Source: Mactra quadrangularis | Taxonomy: Eukaryota > Mollusca > Bivalvia > Venerida > Mactridae | Length of the DNA: 64,000 nt | Assembly: GCA_025267735.1 (NCBI GenBank) | Contig: CM046294.1 | Location: forward strand, 42,693,570-42,757,569 | Reading direction: 5' to 3' | In this document: positions 1-12,204 of the stretch, piece by piece | Position numbering within the stretch: position 1 is the stretch's first letter | Layout of the letters: every line of letters starts with the position of its first letter | Program-made: the position numbers and the translations under genes | The notes under the pieces: generated by a model | What the model saw: the letters and a program-made list of their open reading frames with translations, nothing else | Told to the model about the DNA's origin: nothing | Databases searched by the model: none

Positions 1-692
1 GTGATTTTGTTATGATCAGCTGTACTATTAAATGGCGGCCAGACTCGTCACCTCAGGTAGGTTTTTCACATTTTTTAATTAGAAAACCACGGAATCGTGT
101 TATTTCATTACATGCAGAGTACCCTCCATTGCAAGCGATTTATGACAATACAAAAATGTTTTTCCTACGTCCATAAATAAAAAAGTTATTGAGCGAATTA
201 TTTTGAAATCTTACGTACTTGTTGTGATCGGCTGTACTATATATATCTGTTTTTGCCTTTTTGTACTTAATGAAGCCATTTGCCACAAGAATTTACCCAC
301 CAGGAAACTCAAAACATTATTCTATGATACTTGTGTCATCTTTTCTGTCAAAGGTCAGGGCGTAAATGTGAATTTTGACGGAAAACAAAAAATGATAAGC
401 TGTACTATTTGAATTTCAATGATAAGCTGTACTATCAGATTCCTGAACCAACCGACAATGATGTTACACGTATCTTACTACGTTAAATGTCGAATTCCTC
501 GGTTGTAAATTTCAATTTTTTGGTAAGGATAAATGAAAGTAAACTATAATGTAAAATTTGGTTAAATTCACCGTCAAATTACGTCATTTTCTGAACTTAC
601 AAAAATATATTTAACGACTTTACTTACTGAAATACGATCATAGATAATCATTATCTGATGACTTAAGTTTTTATGCAGAAGACGTTGTGTAT
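1..692 (+). repeat. Left arm of the 6-kb foldback
   Basis: Reverse complement of 5299-5991. It ends near a GCAGAAGACGTTGT motif whose complement starts the right arm. The 203-412 frame inside it looks non-coding; its preservation in both arms reflects arm identity, not selection. Confidence 0.9.
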
Positions 693-839
693 ATTCTCGA
701 GTACCATTGCATGTCTCTGTCTAAATATCTATTTAGTGTCATTGAGTGAGACAAGTTGTGATTTGTTTCTCGCTTCCTGTTTTGTGTATTGATATATTCA
801 TCTTATTGGTCATTGTAATACGTTTTATTCGTTCCAGAA

Positions 840-1905
840 TTATGGACACTGGTAAAGTTTTTACTGATACTGCGGAAAGTTCTTCAAACCACAAGGAAGT
901 CTAAGTATCCACGAGAGAGGACACATTGGAAAGGCTTCGTATAATTGCTGAGGATGTTTTTCATTTTCTTTTGTACAGTATGCATCGGTAAATGTCTAAT
1001 TATTTGTAATTATTCGTGTGGTAAATAATGAGATGTTGCATTTCAATTAAATTGGTATCGAGAATTCCATTAAAAACGATAGACCAGTTTTATGTTACAT
1101 TTTCGTTTTTTTTAAACACACTGTTACATAGTTATTTTGTCTTGGAATCGTTTAATCAATGTTAACCAAACATTCATATTATTCCTAAGCATGAAAAGAT
1201 AATGGAATGCACATTTTAATGTTAAATAATTTAAAAAGTCATGAATTATAAATGTAGCAATTGTTTCAAGACATGCTTATGTCTCAATTGTAGAACAATT
1301 ATTGATGAATGCAGTTTCCCCGCCTAACATGCAAATTCTGAATTGAGGAAGAAGAACTTTCAGTCCTTTTAAACCGTTCTATACGAATCGACCAACTTAT
1401 AAAAATGTTTCAAATAAAGAGTCTGTTCTTGTACTGGGTGCATTAACACGAGTCGTTTCAGCCAACTAGTTATTTTTCAATACGATAGCGGTTTCATTTG
1501 ACATCATTCTGAAACTGGTCTGTACCGGGCACTGTTTCCTGAGATGGACTTTATGACAAACACTCAAGGAGTACATAATGTTTCTCATCTTAAACACCAG
1601 TTTTCTTTCACTTGAAAACAATTTTTATACACTATTAAATATATAAAAGTTGCTTTTTTCTATTATTTATCGTTGTAGTGGCAATAAGCATGGTGATGAA
1701 AAACGGTGTGTGTGCGACAACTGTGGAGAAAAGTTTGCGATTAAAGCTAGCCTTACCGACGATACGAAAGAAATACATGGGAATAATACACGTGTGAAAC
1801 GTGTAAACAACTGTTTACTAGAAGAGGACATTTGGTTGAGCATCAGAAAGCAGTACACGTGGGCAAGAAATCTCACTCTTGTGGAAAATGGTCTAGTAAT
1901 CTAGT
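840..1905 (+). pseudogene. Decayed C2H2 zinc-finger sequence inside the foldback
   Basis: Three finger remnants lie on the plus strand. Near 868-930 a frame reads CGKFFKPQGSLSIHERGH, a Cys-x12-His-x3-His half finger whose upstream Cys position is Tyr, with a stop between. At about 1706-1780 CDNCGEKFAIKASLTDDTKE keeps both Cys and the last His but has Asp at the first His. After a frameshift near 1785-1795 comes a complete finger, CETCKQLFTRRGHLVEHQKA followed by VH (C-x2-C-x12-H-x4-H), and then another Cys. Fingers in different frames with stops indicate a broken gene. It could be a captured host gene or the remnant of an element-encoded DNA-binding protein. Confidence 0.65.
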
Positions 1906-2959
1906 TTCTTCTTGTCTTCTCTTATTGCTCACCTGAGAACTTTTATCACAATACGTCTATCGATTGTCCGTTATCATCATTTGTTAGTGACCACTGTAAC
2001 ACCTTCATTATTTGTCCGGCTCAGATCAGCTAGTGTTAGTAAAAATTGTAATTCTCTTTTTACTCCATTTGATTGGTTATATAGTCTGATTCACGTCTTC
2101 GGTGATACATTATAATGCAAATTGTGAAATCATTCAAAGTGCATTAACATAATAGCTCTAACTATGCTGTAACTTGAACAATTTACTTTGCAAGTTACCT
2201 GATATGGTTATTTCTTATGTCCAGAAACGTGTGCATTTTTTGCAAATGCTCCGAAAATAGTTTTCTCACATTCGATTTGTCAAGTTATTTCCGATCAACA
2301 GTTTAGCATAATGCCACACTGTGTTCATTGGCATTGTGTTTACCTCCAATTGAGGCTTAGTTGTTTTGTCGATGATGTGTATTTGAAATGCAAAAAGCAA
2401 CATGTTTATTTTTACAATAAGTAAAAACAATACTCTATATTTTCGTCCTGTATTAACGTTTTGACTACAAGGCCTTATCAAACAAAGATTGAATTAATGC
2501 AGTTAAATTGTACTTTATTTCTTCTTGTTACGCTTTCAAGACACGTATTGTTATTTGACTTCATATAACACTCATTTTCATATAAGAGTAACAAGACGTA
2601 TAATGAAGTTGCATTTACCAATTTTCTGTTGAATGTATACATTGCAGTCAAAACATAAATAAGACGAGAATTACAGAATGTTCAATATTTCGTGTTTATC
2701 TGGATACAAAGTTGAGATACTCAAGAGTATCCATATTAATGATTGTAGATTTTAATGATTTGTAAGTTTTTGTGATATTGTTGCTTTTTTTAAATTAAAT
2801 TATGGTATAATGGCATTGATTCTGTGGTAAGTTTTACATGATTACACTATTTTTGAAACATATTTATGTTGTTTTATTCATTTCTGAAATGATATTGTGT
2901 CACTAACTTAACAAAATGAATATCATTAAAATGATAAGTGACATGCAATTATAGTAAAC

Positions 2960-4016
2960 CACTGAACAAAAGTTCTAACCGATCACTTTTCAAATTTTGA
3001 CTATTTCATAACTGGCCAATGGATCTTTTTTAAATTTTGCTGAGGTGATTTTTGAGTACAGAATGGTGAGTACAGAATGGTGAGTAAATAAATTTCACTT
3101 TGCATGAGTCCTTGTTAACTTTTTAAATGAAAAAACATAAAACATTGCACGAATGTCGATCCTGTCGGCGAGTTGTAACCTTTGTTCTTGGTCTTCGGCG
3201 TCAGTTAGAAACGATTCCCGTCCCTTGCGACATCGTCCAAAGTCGCGATGGTCGAAAAGACCGGATTAAAGTGTCATGCAACTTGAAATAGGGATGAACA
3301 CATTAAGAGTAATAAAATTATAGCATTTTTTCTATTTTAACAATACTTTTCGATATTTTTTAAAGATGTTTCCATGAACAGCCACTCACCTGTTTGATAG
3401 AGGCTCCGGTATTCAACACTCCATTGGCTACGCCACGATCCTGCATCGGCATTTGTGCAATGTTCAATGTTTTTTCACTTATAAAGTTAACAAGGATTCA
3501 TGCAAAGTGAAATTTAATACTCACCACTCTCTGTCACGAACATTTCTAGTAAAAATGTGAAAACCACACCCTGTGTGCCGATCGAGTGCATTGGACCGTA
3601 TGAAATTCATTTTCCCCATAAATCGGTAGAAAATGACCCAAAAATCACCTCTGCAAAATTTAATAAGGATCCATCAGTCCGTTCCTATCGGTCGCCGAAT
3701 ACCAAGAACAAAGGTTACAACTCGCCGACATGATCGACATTCGTGCAATCTTTTATGGTTTTTTTTTCATTTATAAAGTTAACAAGGATTCACCCAAAGT
3801 GTAAATTAATAATCACCACTCTCTATACGAACATTCTGTGTGTAAATCACACCCTGTGTGCCGATTGAGTGCATCAGACCGTATCAAAGTATTTCCCCCT
3901 AAAAATCGGTAGAAAATGACACAAACATTCCCTCAGCAAAATTCTATAAGGATCCATTGGCCCGTTATAAAATGATCAAAATTTGAAAAGTGATCGGTTA
4001 GAACTTTTGTTCAGTG
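2960..4016. mobile_element. Nested inverted-repeat element inside the foldback
   Basis: It begins CACTGAACAAAAGTTC and ends with the reverse complement GAACTTTTGTTCAGTG; the inverted match continues through a GATCACTTTTCAAATTTTGA stretch. The interior repeats a ~110-bp block in both orientations near 3060-3130, 3475-3540 and 3765-3840 (motif AAGTTAACAAGGATTCA). No coding sequence is seen. Confidence 0.7.
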
Positions 4017-5298
4017 TATATATATACGCATATAATCTATCAAGACATACACGTTTCTGGAAAAATGTTTCATCATTTTATTCGTACATGCACAAACACA
4101 TCCAAAAACATTACATTAAATCAATAATGACTACATAATTTTCGTCTCCATTGGTCATCTCGAGAGAAATGTAGCAAAAAAAATTAAACACATAATTTAC
4201 ACGTAATTGGAAAACTAATTGAAATCTATACAAACAATGATTCTGATATCCAATTCTAAGCATATTTTCAATGACGTCCCTTGACGATCAGAACTTCAAA
4301 TTTATCTGTTTATCTATTTATCTGAAGCTAAACAAGTTTCTTATCAATTGTTTCTGAGACCTGCTATATAGATCTACATGTACAGGAAACAATTCAGTAG
4401 AAAGAATTGATATCTTGCATGTAAGTACAACACTGTCACTGATGTCCACAATGTTTACTCAGATGAACTTATTTCAGACATTATGAAATCGTATATGTCA
4501 CGGTATTTCACGGTTTGTTTCAGTTCCGTTCTATTTATCTGAGTATCCACATATCAAGTTTGAAAGTTTCAAGTGATGTGGTGTCAAGGAATTCAATCTT
4601 AAAACAACACATCTATTAGTGTTCATGTTACTCCACATTTTATCGAACGACAGCATTTTGGCTTCTTTCCCTCAGGATTTTTCTCAACGGACGGTCGAAG
4701 ATCTTTTATAAAGTGCTGTTTTAGATCTCGCAACAGTCTCCATCTTTTCCTTCCCATCCGACGGACACGTTCGATAGAGTCAAACTCGAGGTTCCTGGTA
4801 AAGAAACAAAAAAGTATATGGAAAACAGCATTTGCAATAACATGTTATACACAAATCTTTTCAAACGGACATAAAGTGCTATTGTAGCCAAAAGGCGGAA
4901 CAGTGTGCTTAACCCAGTGCGTCTTAGAAGACACTGGTATAATAAAAGAATTTTAAACAGCCAAATTCGGAAGTACTTATTGCCCCCTTAATACGCCAAT
5001 ATATTCTTAAAATAATTGCATGTACATGTACAGACGTAATGTACGTAATTATTCGAAGTGAATATAAATAGTAAATTTATGTGTGACCGACAATACTGTT
5101 TGCAAAAAATACATTGTACAAAACAAATTCCACTTGTTGAAGGGTCTATGTACCTCTTCAGAAAGTGTATTTTGGAAACACAATTGTATTTCTGTAAATA
5201 CATTGACCCGAAATCACATTAGTCTGGCGAATTTTCGTTTAAACTCATCGAGCTTTATCCACACTAAAACTCAAATCAGTAAATTTGTAACTATATTA

Positions 5299-5991
5299 CA
5301 ACGTCTTCTGCTTCAAAACTTAAGTCATCAGATAATGATTATCTATGAGCGTATTTCAGTAAGTTAAGTCGTTAAATACGTTTTTATAAGTTCATATTCA
5401 TAAAATTACGTAATTTTACGGTGACATTTAACCGAACTTTAAACTATGATTTACTTTCATCTATCCATACCAAATAATGGAAAATTATAACCAAGAATTT
5501 GACTTTTTACGTTGTTAGATACGTGTAACATCATTGTCGGTTGGTTCAGGAATCTGATAGTACAGCTTATCATTGAAATTCAAATAGTACAGCTTATCAT
5601 TTTTTGTTTTCTGTCAAAATTCACATTTACACCCTGACCTTTGACAGAAAAGATGACACAAGTATCATAGAATAATGTTTTGAGTTTCCTGGTGGGTAAA
5701 TTCTTGTGGCAAATGGCTTCATTCAGTACAAAAAGGCAAAAACAGATATATATAGTACAGCCGATCACAACAAGTACGTAAGATTTCAAAATAATTCGCT
5801 CAATAACTTTTTTATTTATGGACGTAGGAAAAACATTTTTGTATTGTCATAAATCGCTTGCAATGGAGGGTACTCTGCACGTAATGAAATAACAAGATTC
5901 CGTGGTTTTCTAATTAAAAAATGTGAAAAACCTACCTGAAGTGACAAGTCTGGCCGCCATTTAATAGTACAGCTGATCATAACAAAATCAC
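5299..5991 (-). repeat. Right arm of the 6-kb foldback
   Basis: Near-perfect inverted copy of bases 1-692. The match continues to the window edge, so the true right boundary may lie a few bases beyond 5991 (CACGTGATTACC follows). Confidence 0.9.
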
Positions 5992-6716
5992 GTGATTACC
6001 GGCAGTGTATTATCCAAAATGACGTCACTCACCACCTTGGTCTGACAAATATTAATTCTTATCTCCCAGACGAAATTCTACTGGCATTGTGAATTTGTAA
6101 TGTACATGTACATGTTGGCTCTACTCAGACTGAGATTTAAAAACTTTTATATACATGTATAAGCATAAATTTTTTTGGAACATTTTCAAGTCTTCGCATG
6201 ATATGTCAAGGGCATATGAATTTTGTTTTGCGGATTTAACAACATGTTATCAATTATATCTTGTTTGGTATAATTATATATTTTATATATACAGGCCCTG
6301 CTATTTAAGTTTGCACTTTGAATTACGGACGTTTCCTCTCAATAAGTGTACAGGTCGTATTCTAGGTTATGCGTGTTTTTGTACTTTTAACATTAGACTT
6401 GCCCACTGAATAGGTGAAAAAGCTGATCCACGAACAGCATTTTACGGATTTGAATATACACTTTTGATGTTTGACATTTATTCTTACTACTTAATACCTT
6501 GTAAGTTTTATATTGTGGTATGTTCATAAAATATTTAATAAATAACTAAACTATAAAACTGTAAAAATGATACACCCCTAAATATTGGTATGTAATGAAA
6601 CTTGCTATGTTTATTTACGCAATGTTTACGTGGACGACCTGTAAGCAGATGTATTTACATCATTTCACTGATTTAAACGAACCACTTTGTTATTTGTCAT
6701 AGGGTAAAAGAATGCA
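5992..6716. other. No gene seen
   Basis: AT-rich sequence. The longest open frame (6155-6409 plus) has no recognisable domain, splice sites or composition suggesting a gene. Confidence 0.5.
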
Positions 6717-6791
6717 CATCCTGATCGGGACTCGAACCTTGGATCCCTCGCTCACTCGACGAGTGCTCTCCCGACTGAGCTATCCGGCCGC
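6717..6791 (-). mobile_element. tRNA-derived SINE head
   Basis: On the minus strand it reads as tRNA-like, with an A-box (GGATAGCTCAGTCGGGAGAGC) and a B-box (GGTTCGAGTCCC). The D-arm and T-arm can be drawn, but the anticodon loop lacks the usual U33 and the acceptor stem does not pair, so this is a SINE or pseudo-tRNA. Related heads with the same flanking CTTACAT motif occur at 44292-44363 and 56494-56566. Confidence 0.7.
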
Positions 6792-7531
6792 TTACATATC
6801 CGTCTTCCCATAATGTGAAAGGTAAGTACCGTGACAAATTATTATAACTTATGCAAAATAACGTACATGTTAATTGTAAATTTCACAATTATTTATCATG
6901 ATGATGTCAATAAAATATGTATAAACAAACTTAACAATTTCATTGTTTTAAAGTATCACAAAAACATATTGGTTTTTAACGTATTGTTTACATAAACTGG
7001 ATGTACTTTTGGAAGGACGGGACTTCATGGACTTTTTCATGTCCATTGCCCCTGATATTTTTTTAAATAATATAAAAAAACACTTTTATATTCATGCACA
7101 ATCTATAATTTAAAAAATAATTAATAATTAATTAACTTACCGACTGCGCACAAAGTACAAACAATTACGGTGAAAATAAACAAATGCATAATTGCACTGT
7201 TATTTCTTTTATACAAACAAATATCTAAACTTTTCCAGACAGCTAGTTTATCCCACTTACAATAACGCAATGTTCTACATAGGTCACTACGCGTGTTGCA
7301 TCTAAAATTTGGAACAGTTTAGAATATCGTGTTTATGTTGTCAGTCACAAACCAGGATCTAGCTAATCTAATTTTTTCCAGAATGTGTGAAACAAAACCA
7401 CATGGCAATTACAGATTTTTTTTTCAATTACCGTATTTACCATAATGAACGTATTTTAGCCATACACCAAAACGTTGTTTACTGAAATGTCTTATTAATA
7501 AAGAACTTAGTTTAAAGACTACATGTGTATA
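6792..7531. other. No gene seen
   Basis: AT-rich unique-looking sequence with no convincing coding, RNA or repeat feature. Confidence 0.5.
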
Positions 7532-7539
7532 ATGTTGGA

Positions 7540-8038
7540 TAGGGGTGTAACGGTTAACCGATATACCGGATAATATTGCAATACGAGTTCTAACGGTTTT
7601 TAACCGGTTCGCTTTTTCTTGAACCGGTTTTTGTAGTTGAGTGTCATACTGCTTGTTTTTATCAGAATCTGATTGTTAAATGTTTAAACAAATGTTAAAA
7701 TGAATTGAATGCTTGAAATACTCTTACTGTGCTTTTAAAGGTTGAACATTTAGTCAATTGAAAGAAGAATATTTTCAAGAGTCTGTTTCAAACCATGCAT
7801 TTTCCTAACATATAGACCATTTTACATTTGTAATTCAAACATATGGATAAGAGATCATTTGAAAATACCCATATGCGTGCTATGCTGATCCAATTAGGAC
7901 GAGGTGCATGCATTAATTAATGCTTTGCATGTCACAGTCTACGCGAAAAAACCGGTACGTATTGCAATATATTGCAATACGGGTTCTGCATATTGCAATA
8001 CATTGTAATACGGTTTTTACCTTATTGTTACACCCCTA
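7540..8038. mobile_element. hAT-type MITE with perfect 8-bp target duplication
   Basis: Termini are TAGGGGTGTAAC and its exact reverse complement GTTACACCCCTA. Both sides are flanked by ATGTTGGA (7532-7539 and 8039-8046). An 8-bp duplication plus a YAGGG-type terminus is the hAT signature. The 499-bp interior is non-coding and rich in TTGCAATA motifs. Confidence 0.93.
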
Positions 8039-8046
8039 ATGTTGGA

Positions 8047-9331
8047 TGTCTCACTTATTAAGTCACACACAGTAATTGAGAACAAATATAATGTTCCAGA
8101 ATAGGATATATTTTTTAAAACATCTCATATGAAGAAGATTTTTAAAATAATTGCAAATATTGCTTTTATTATGTTTATGTTATTCATTGTATTTCAATGT
8201 GAAAGTAGATCGAAACCGAAAGTAGAATTCGGTTGTCAATACTGAAAACAGTAGTTTTTATCACAATATGTCAAAGTTAAAGTCTTTTTAGTTGAAAACA
8301 TACTCCGAATTACATAAATAAGCTTTTTAACTATGTTGGATCAGGTATATCAAACATCAGCGAGTAAATGAATATAGCGTGCCCTTATAAAAGTACCCTA
8401 CTTTTTTTAAGAATTGGACACTTGTACTTTTAATTTTGGACACATTGGTTTTTTTTTTCGGGGGGGGGGGGGGAAACAAGTAAGTTAGCAATATCATGGC
8501 ACAGTTTTAAAATATCTATTCTTATGAAAACAAATTTATTTGTTGAGTACGCGTTTTTTAGCGAAAGCTTCCGATAAAGCCCGATTTACAAACGAAGACT
8601 AAAATAGACTGTAAATACTGAGTTAAATAAATTCTTGCATACATGTAAAGGTCAAGCTCATGTTAATTTTATAAAACCTCTTTGACCATTTGTATGCATC
8701 AGAATGAAAGATCACATATATTACAGTAAATACGGTAACAAGTTATTCTACAGTTCACCGAAACGCCATTTGTCACTTATGTTTTTCTCAGATATCCAAG
8801 TACATTCGTTTTTGCGATTCATCAGAAAATTGTAGGTCAAGCTAGGCCGATTCCTAGAAAACCACGACTCAGAGTAAACAAGCAAGGCTCATATAAGCTT
8901 ATTACGTTATAAGTCCTTCAATACAGGATGCGGTAAACACTTATCCATCATATAATTAGCGATTTTTAAGTGAAACACGAGTGAAAATGAGAAATACACG
9001 ATGTAAAGTGCATGGTTGCTCAAATGAAAACATTTTATGTTCAGAGTTTAAGTAAGAATAGAGAATCATTAACCAAATGACGCAAAGAAATTAAGATTTA
9101 TCACTCGCGGCCTAAAAAAACTCACCTGGGTTTTCCCAAAATCCTATGCCAGCCAATAAACTTTTTGCAAGGTCTCACATGGCTAGACTAGTTACAAGTC
9201 ACGTATTATTTGCCAGATAGAATTTTATTAGCTCTGTTTTTCATTGTGTATTAAGTCGACTATGAATAAAGTTTATTTTAGAGGGAAGCAGACAGAAGAA
9301 AACTTTCAAAAACTGAAAAGATCACGACTGT
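8047..9331. other. No gene; dispersed repeat and a poly-G tract
   Basis: About 8150-8425 matches 48275-48560 on the same strand (shared GAAACCGAAAGTAGAATTCG and TAAGAATTGGACACTT), so both are copies of one dispersed repeat. A run of 14 G lies at 8460-8473. Nothing coding is seen. Confidence 0.6.
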
Positions 9332-9584
9332 GGTATTGTCCGTTTTTTCTCAACTGTCAAAGCTTGAATAATTTCACAGTGACTGAATGCATTGTTTTTG
9401 TACTGGCGGTCTAATTTTTATTAAAAATATCTTGACTAAAACTTATAATACGGCATAAGAAGCTTTACTCAATCTTAATACACACTTTTGGAAACTCATG
9501 GATGTATTACGACAGCAATTTTAACAAATGCATTCAACGTGAAATTAATCATGTTTTGACAGTTGAGAAAAAACGAACAATACC
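9332..9584. mobile_element. MITE with 30-bp terminal inverted repeats
   Basis: It begins GGTATTGTCCGTTTTTTCTC and ends with the near-exact inverse ending CAATACC. It is 253 bp with no coding content. No clear target duplication was found, so the superfamily is open. Confidence 0.75.
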
Positions 9585-9724
9585 GATACGAACCTATATC
9601 ATTGTAATGCCATTACAATATCAAAGTGTCAGCAACGGAACTTCAAGCTCCAGATTGTTAAAAAAATATTTTAACTAATTGGAACCATGTACCGCTATAA
9701 AGACCACCTTGACGATTGCAAAAA

Positions 9725-10166
9725 CATTGGCGGATGCAGGATTTCTGGTTAGAGGAGGCGGAAAATTCTAGTTAGAGGGGGCGTAAAATGAATATGCAGA
9801 ATGGGGCCGTAAGGGCCTCGAATGGTCCAAGACAAACCCCTGACCAGAGGACCAGGTGACTGGCGGCCCCGGAAATTCCTTAGTTTTGGTTATTTCTTCA
9901 GGCACATTTTCAGAGCCTCAACTGTCCTTTTCCAGAGTAAGAAATATAAAGCATCTAGATAAGTATTTCATGTAATTTTCTAAAAGCCGCTGAATCATGT
10001 TAAAACTTTACAATATTGAAAGGAATTGTTAAGTGCGAAAAATTTATTGACTTATTTAATATGTATATTTCTTATAAATATCATATTTGATGATAGAAAA
10101 AACTTTGCTTGGGCAATTTTAGGGGGGGGAGCGTACGCAGGGTCCCCCCGCCTGGATCCGCCTATG
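9725..10166. mobile_element. MITE of the CATAGGCGGATCC family, copy 1
   Basis: Ends are CATTGGCGGATGCAGG and CCTGGATCCGCCTATG. It shares its interior (GGTCCAAGACAAACCCCTGA and a GGGGG-rich right part) with copies at 24737-25101 and 40042-40522. Flanks AAAAA and AAAAG fit a 5-bp target duplication with one mismatch. Confidence 0.85.
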
Positions 10167-10779
10167 AAAAGTATACTTTTTTGACGAGTTTTAAGTCCCA
10201 AATATGTAATTTGAGAAGAAAAATGTCCCTGCATAAAATGAATACCATTCTGATACAAAGACCATTAATTTTGATAGTCCTAATTGTGGAATTTGCATTT
10301 TGACTACATTCATGTTATTCGTACAGGTCTTCCAAACATGAAGTGTGGACACACAAATAGATTATACTTATCATCGAAGTACCACGGAATTGGCACTGTG
10401 GACTTAAAAAGCGTCTCTGGCAATTCCGTCAACAAGAGCAATTCACAGCGGCACTCTTCATGAATAGGCTCTGAAGCAGGTCTAAATTCGCCTCAATTTG
10501 ATTGGCTGATTTTTACCCAATTGATATTTAGAGTCAGATATTTGGGCCAAGTAATTTGACACGGCATGTATTTGAAACAGTACAGGCGCGTTTGTTTGTA
10601 AATTATGTTACGAATGTTTTGACTGTACTTGTGTATTAAAAAGTTAAAACGAGGTAAACAGTCTGTTTCTATATACATGTTCAGCCGACTTTATAATCTT
10701 GTTTGATAACCCATGATCATTTAAATCCCTGGCAGGCAGACAGGTGATCAATCACAGCACCCATTCACACCTGTAGCGT
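10167..10779. other. No gene seen
   Basis: No coding, RNA or transposon feature could be supported here. Confidence 0.5.
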
Positions 10780-11084
10780 GTTCAATTACACAAAACGTTA
10801 CAGAACGTTACATAACGATACATTCGGAACTCCTAGGCCATTCGCTGCGAATTATCTAATCTAATACACAAATATGCGATCGTTAAGGCAATGAGTGATG
10901 TTTCAAAATTTACTGACTAAAAACGAAACATCGCTCAATGCCTAAACGACCAAATATTTGTTTACTTCAACACCGGTAGTTTCAAAATAGTGTCTAAATA
11001 TGTCCGAGATTAATCGCAGCAAATGGCCGAGGAGTTCCGAATGTATCGTTACGGAACGTTCTGTAACGTTCGCGGTAACTGAAC
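10780..11084. mobile_element. MITE with ~70-bp terminal inverted repeats and an inner hairpin
   Basis: 10780-10849 is an imperfect inverted copy of about 11017-11084 (shared ACGATACATTCGGAACTCCT). Inside it, TCGTTAAGGCAATGAGTGAT pairs with a second segment near 10930-10953. The whole 305 bp can fold back on itself. No target duplication was identified. Confidence 0.75.
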
Positions 11085-11257
11085 TCACTACTGAGTGGAG
11101 CTACATGTAGCAAAACAAATGTACATTTCTGTCTCAAGGACACAGCATGCAGTGCCTCTATTGGAACTCATTCTTGTATCAAGAGGCTATCAAGGTTCTT
11201 GGTACATGAATGAGCAGTTTTATGTAATGGGTAAGAGCAGATCGAGACATAGATTAT

Positions 11258-11541
11258 CATAGGCGGATCCAGCGGGTGGGGGGGGGGGGGGGTCAGGGGG
11301 TCCGGACCCCCCTTGAAAATTCCAAAATGTACCTGTCCATACGTGTATTTATTGACTGTAGGTAATTTATAAATAGCATGAGCAAATTTTCTCGTTGCTT
11401 AACACTAATTTAAGAGTTAAGTAGTTTTATTATTTATTAAGTGTATAATAAGGTTGTGGTTCGAAGGTTTGACCCCCTCCCCCCCCCCAAGAAAAAGTTC
11501 GGACCCCCCTCCCTAGAAGAAAAAAAATCTGGATCCGCGCT
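11258..11541. mobile_element. Relative of the CATAGGCGGATCC family with different interior
   Basis: It starts CATAGGCGGATCCAG and ends near CTGGATCCGCGCTCTG. The interior has long G and C runs and a GGTCCGGACCCCCC palindrome. A tail-like fragment of the same type (GTTTGGACCCCC to TCCTGGATCCGCCCC) sits at about 48735-48801. Confidence 0.6.
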
Positions 11542-12204
11542 CTGCAGATTACATCAATATATAACTCTCTGGTAAGAGTTCTAAAATTCAAACCGTGATT
11601 AATAATGCTTCCTATAGCATGATAAATTCTAATATTAATGGTATGCAAATTAAAGGGATATTTATATGAATATAAACTTTTCCAATAGTAGTTTGATACA
11701 CAAAAAAACTGAGTTATTTTTAATATCTGGAACCAATTCACGTTAAAACAGATGAGCATGTTTTGTAAGTCTTATATCTTTAACATATTTGCAGATATTT
11801 CATTCAAAATAATGGACCTTAATCAGCTATTTCCCCTTGTATACTCTTAAATATAGGTAGGTCCAATTAGTTAGATTACTCGGATTTTACCCTTCCTTTT
11901 CAATGTCAATTTGCCAAAATTAATATTTAATTAACTTTTTTGTAAATCATTTAATTTGTTTGAAATTCAAGCTAAGTATTTTTAGGGTAAAGAAATATCT
12001 AAATTTCATCAATTCAGTAAATGTCTTTCTTAACAAGATCCTTACATTCCAACTGTAAAGACCTACTTACCAATTGGATTGCTTCAGATTTTATCAGGGA
12101 AAGATAACTGACTAAAGTCCCTATTTGGACAACACCAACCATATTGCGAAGAGGCATAAGTCTACTACGATTGCACCAGTTATACATGGAAAACAATTAC
12201 GAAA
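11542..12204. other. No gene seen
   Basis: AT-rich. Open frames here are short and unlike any known family. Confidence 0.5.

Larger units (their letters stand above)
1..5991. mobile_element. Giant foldback element, about 6 kb, left end cut by window
   Basis: The first ~690 bases recur as a reverse complement at about 5299-5991; base 1 pairs with base 5991. The arms differ so little that one 69-codon reading frame appears in both (203-412 plus, 5580-5789 minus) with a single residue change. The arms enclose ~4.6 kb holding decayed zinc-finger sequence and a nested inverted-repeat element. The left terminus and its target duplication lie outside the window, so the superfamily is not determined. 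Apart from those two items, the interior (1906-2959 and 4017-5298) shows nothing gene-like. Confidence 0.85.

Noticed and set aside
203..412. 69-codon frame repeated at 5580-5789
   Set aside because: Identical because the foldback arms are identical. No domain, no splice context, AT-rich composition.
6717..6791. Functional tRNA gene
   Set aside because: The A and B boxes are good, but the acceptor stem does not pair and the anticodon loop lacks U33. SINE head instead. The same applies to 33726, 33988, 34618, 44292 and 56494.
11430..11759. 109-codon minus-strand frame
   Set aside because: Spans a poly-C/poly-G transposon end; no family resemblance.
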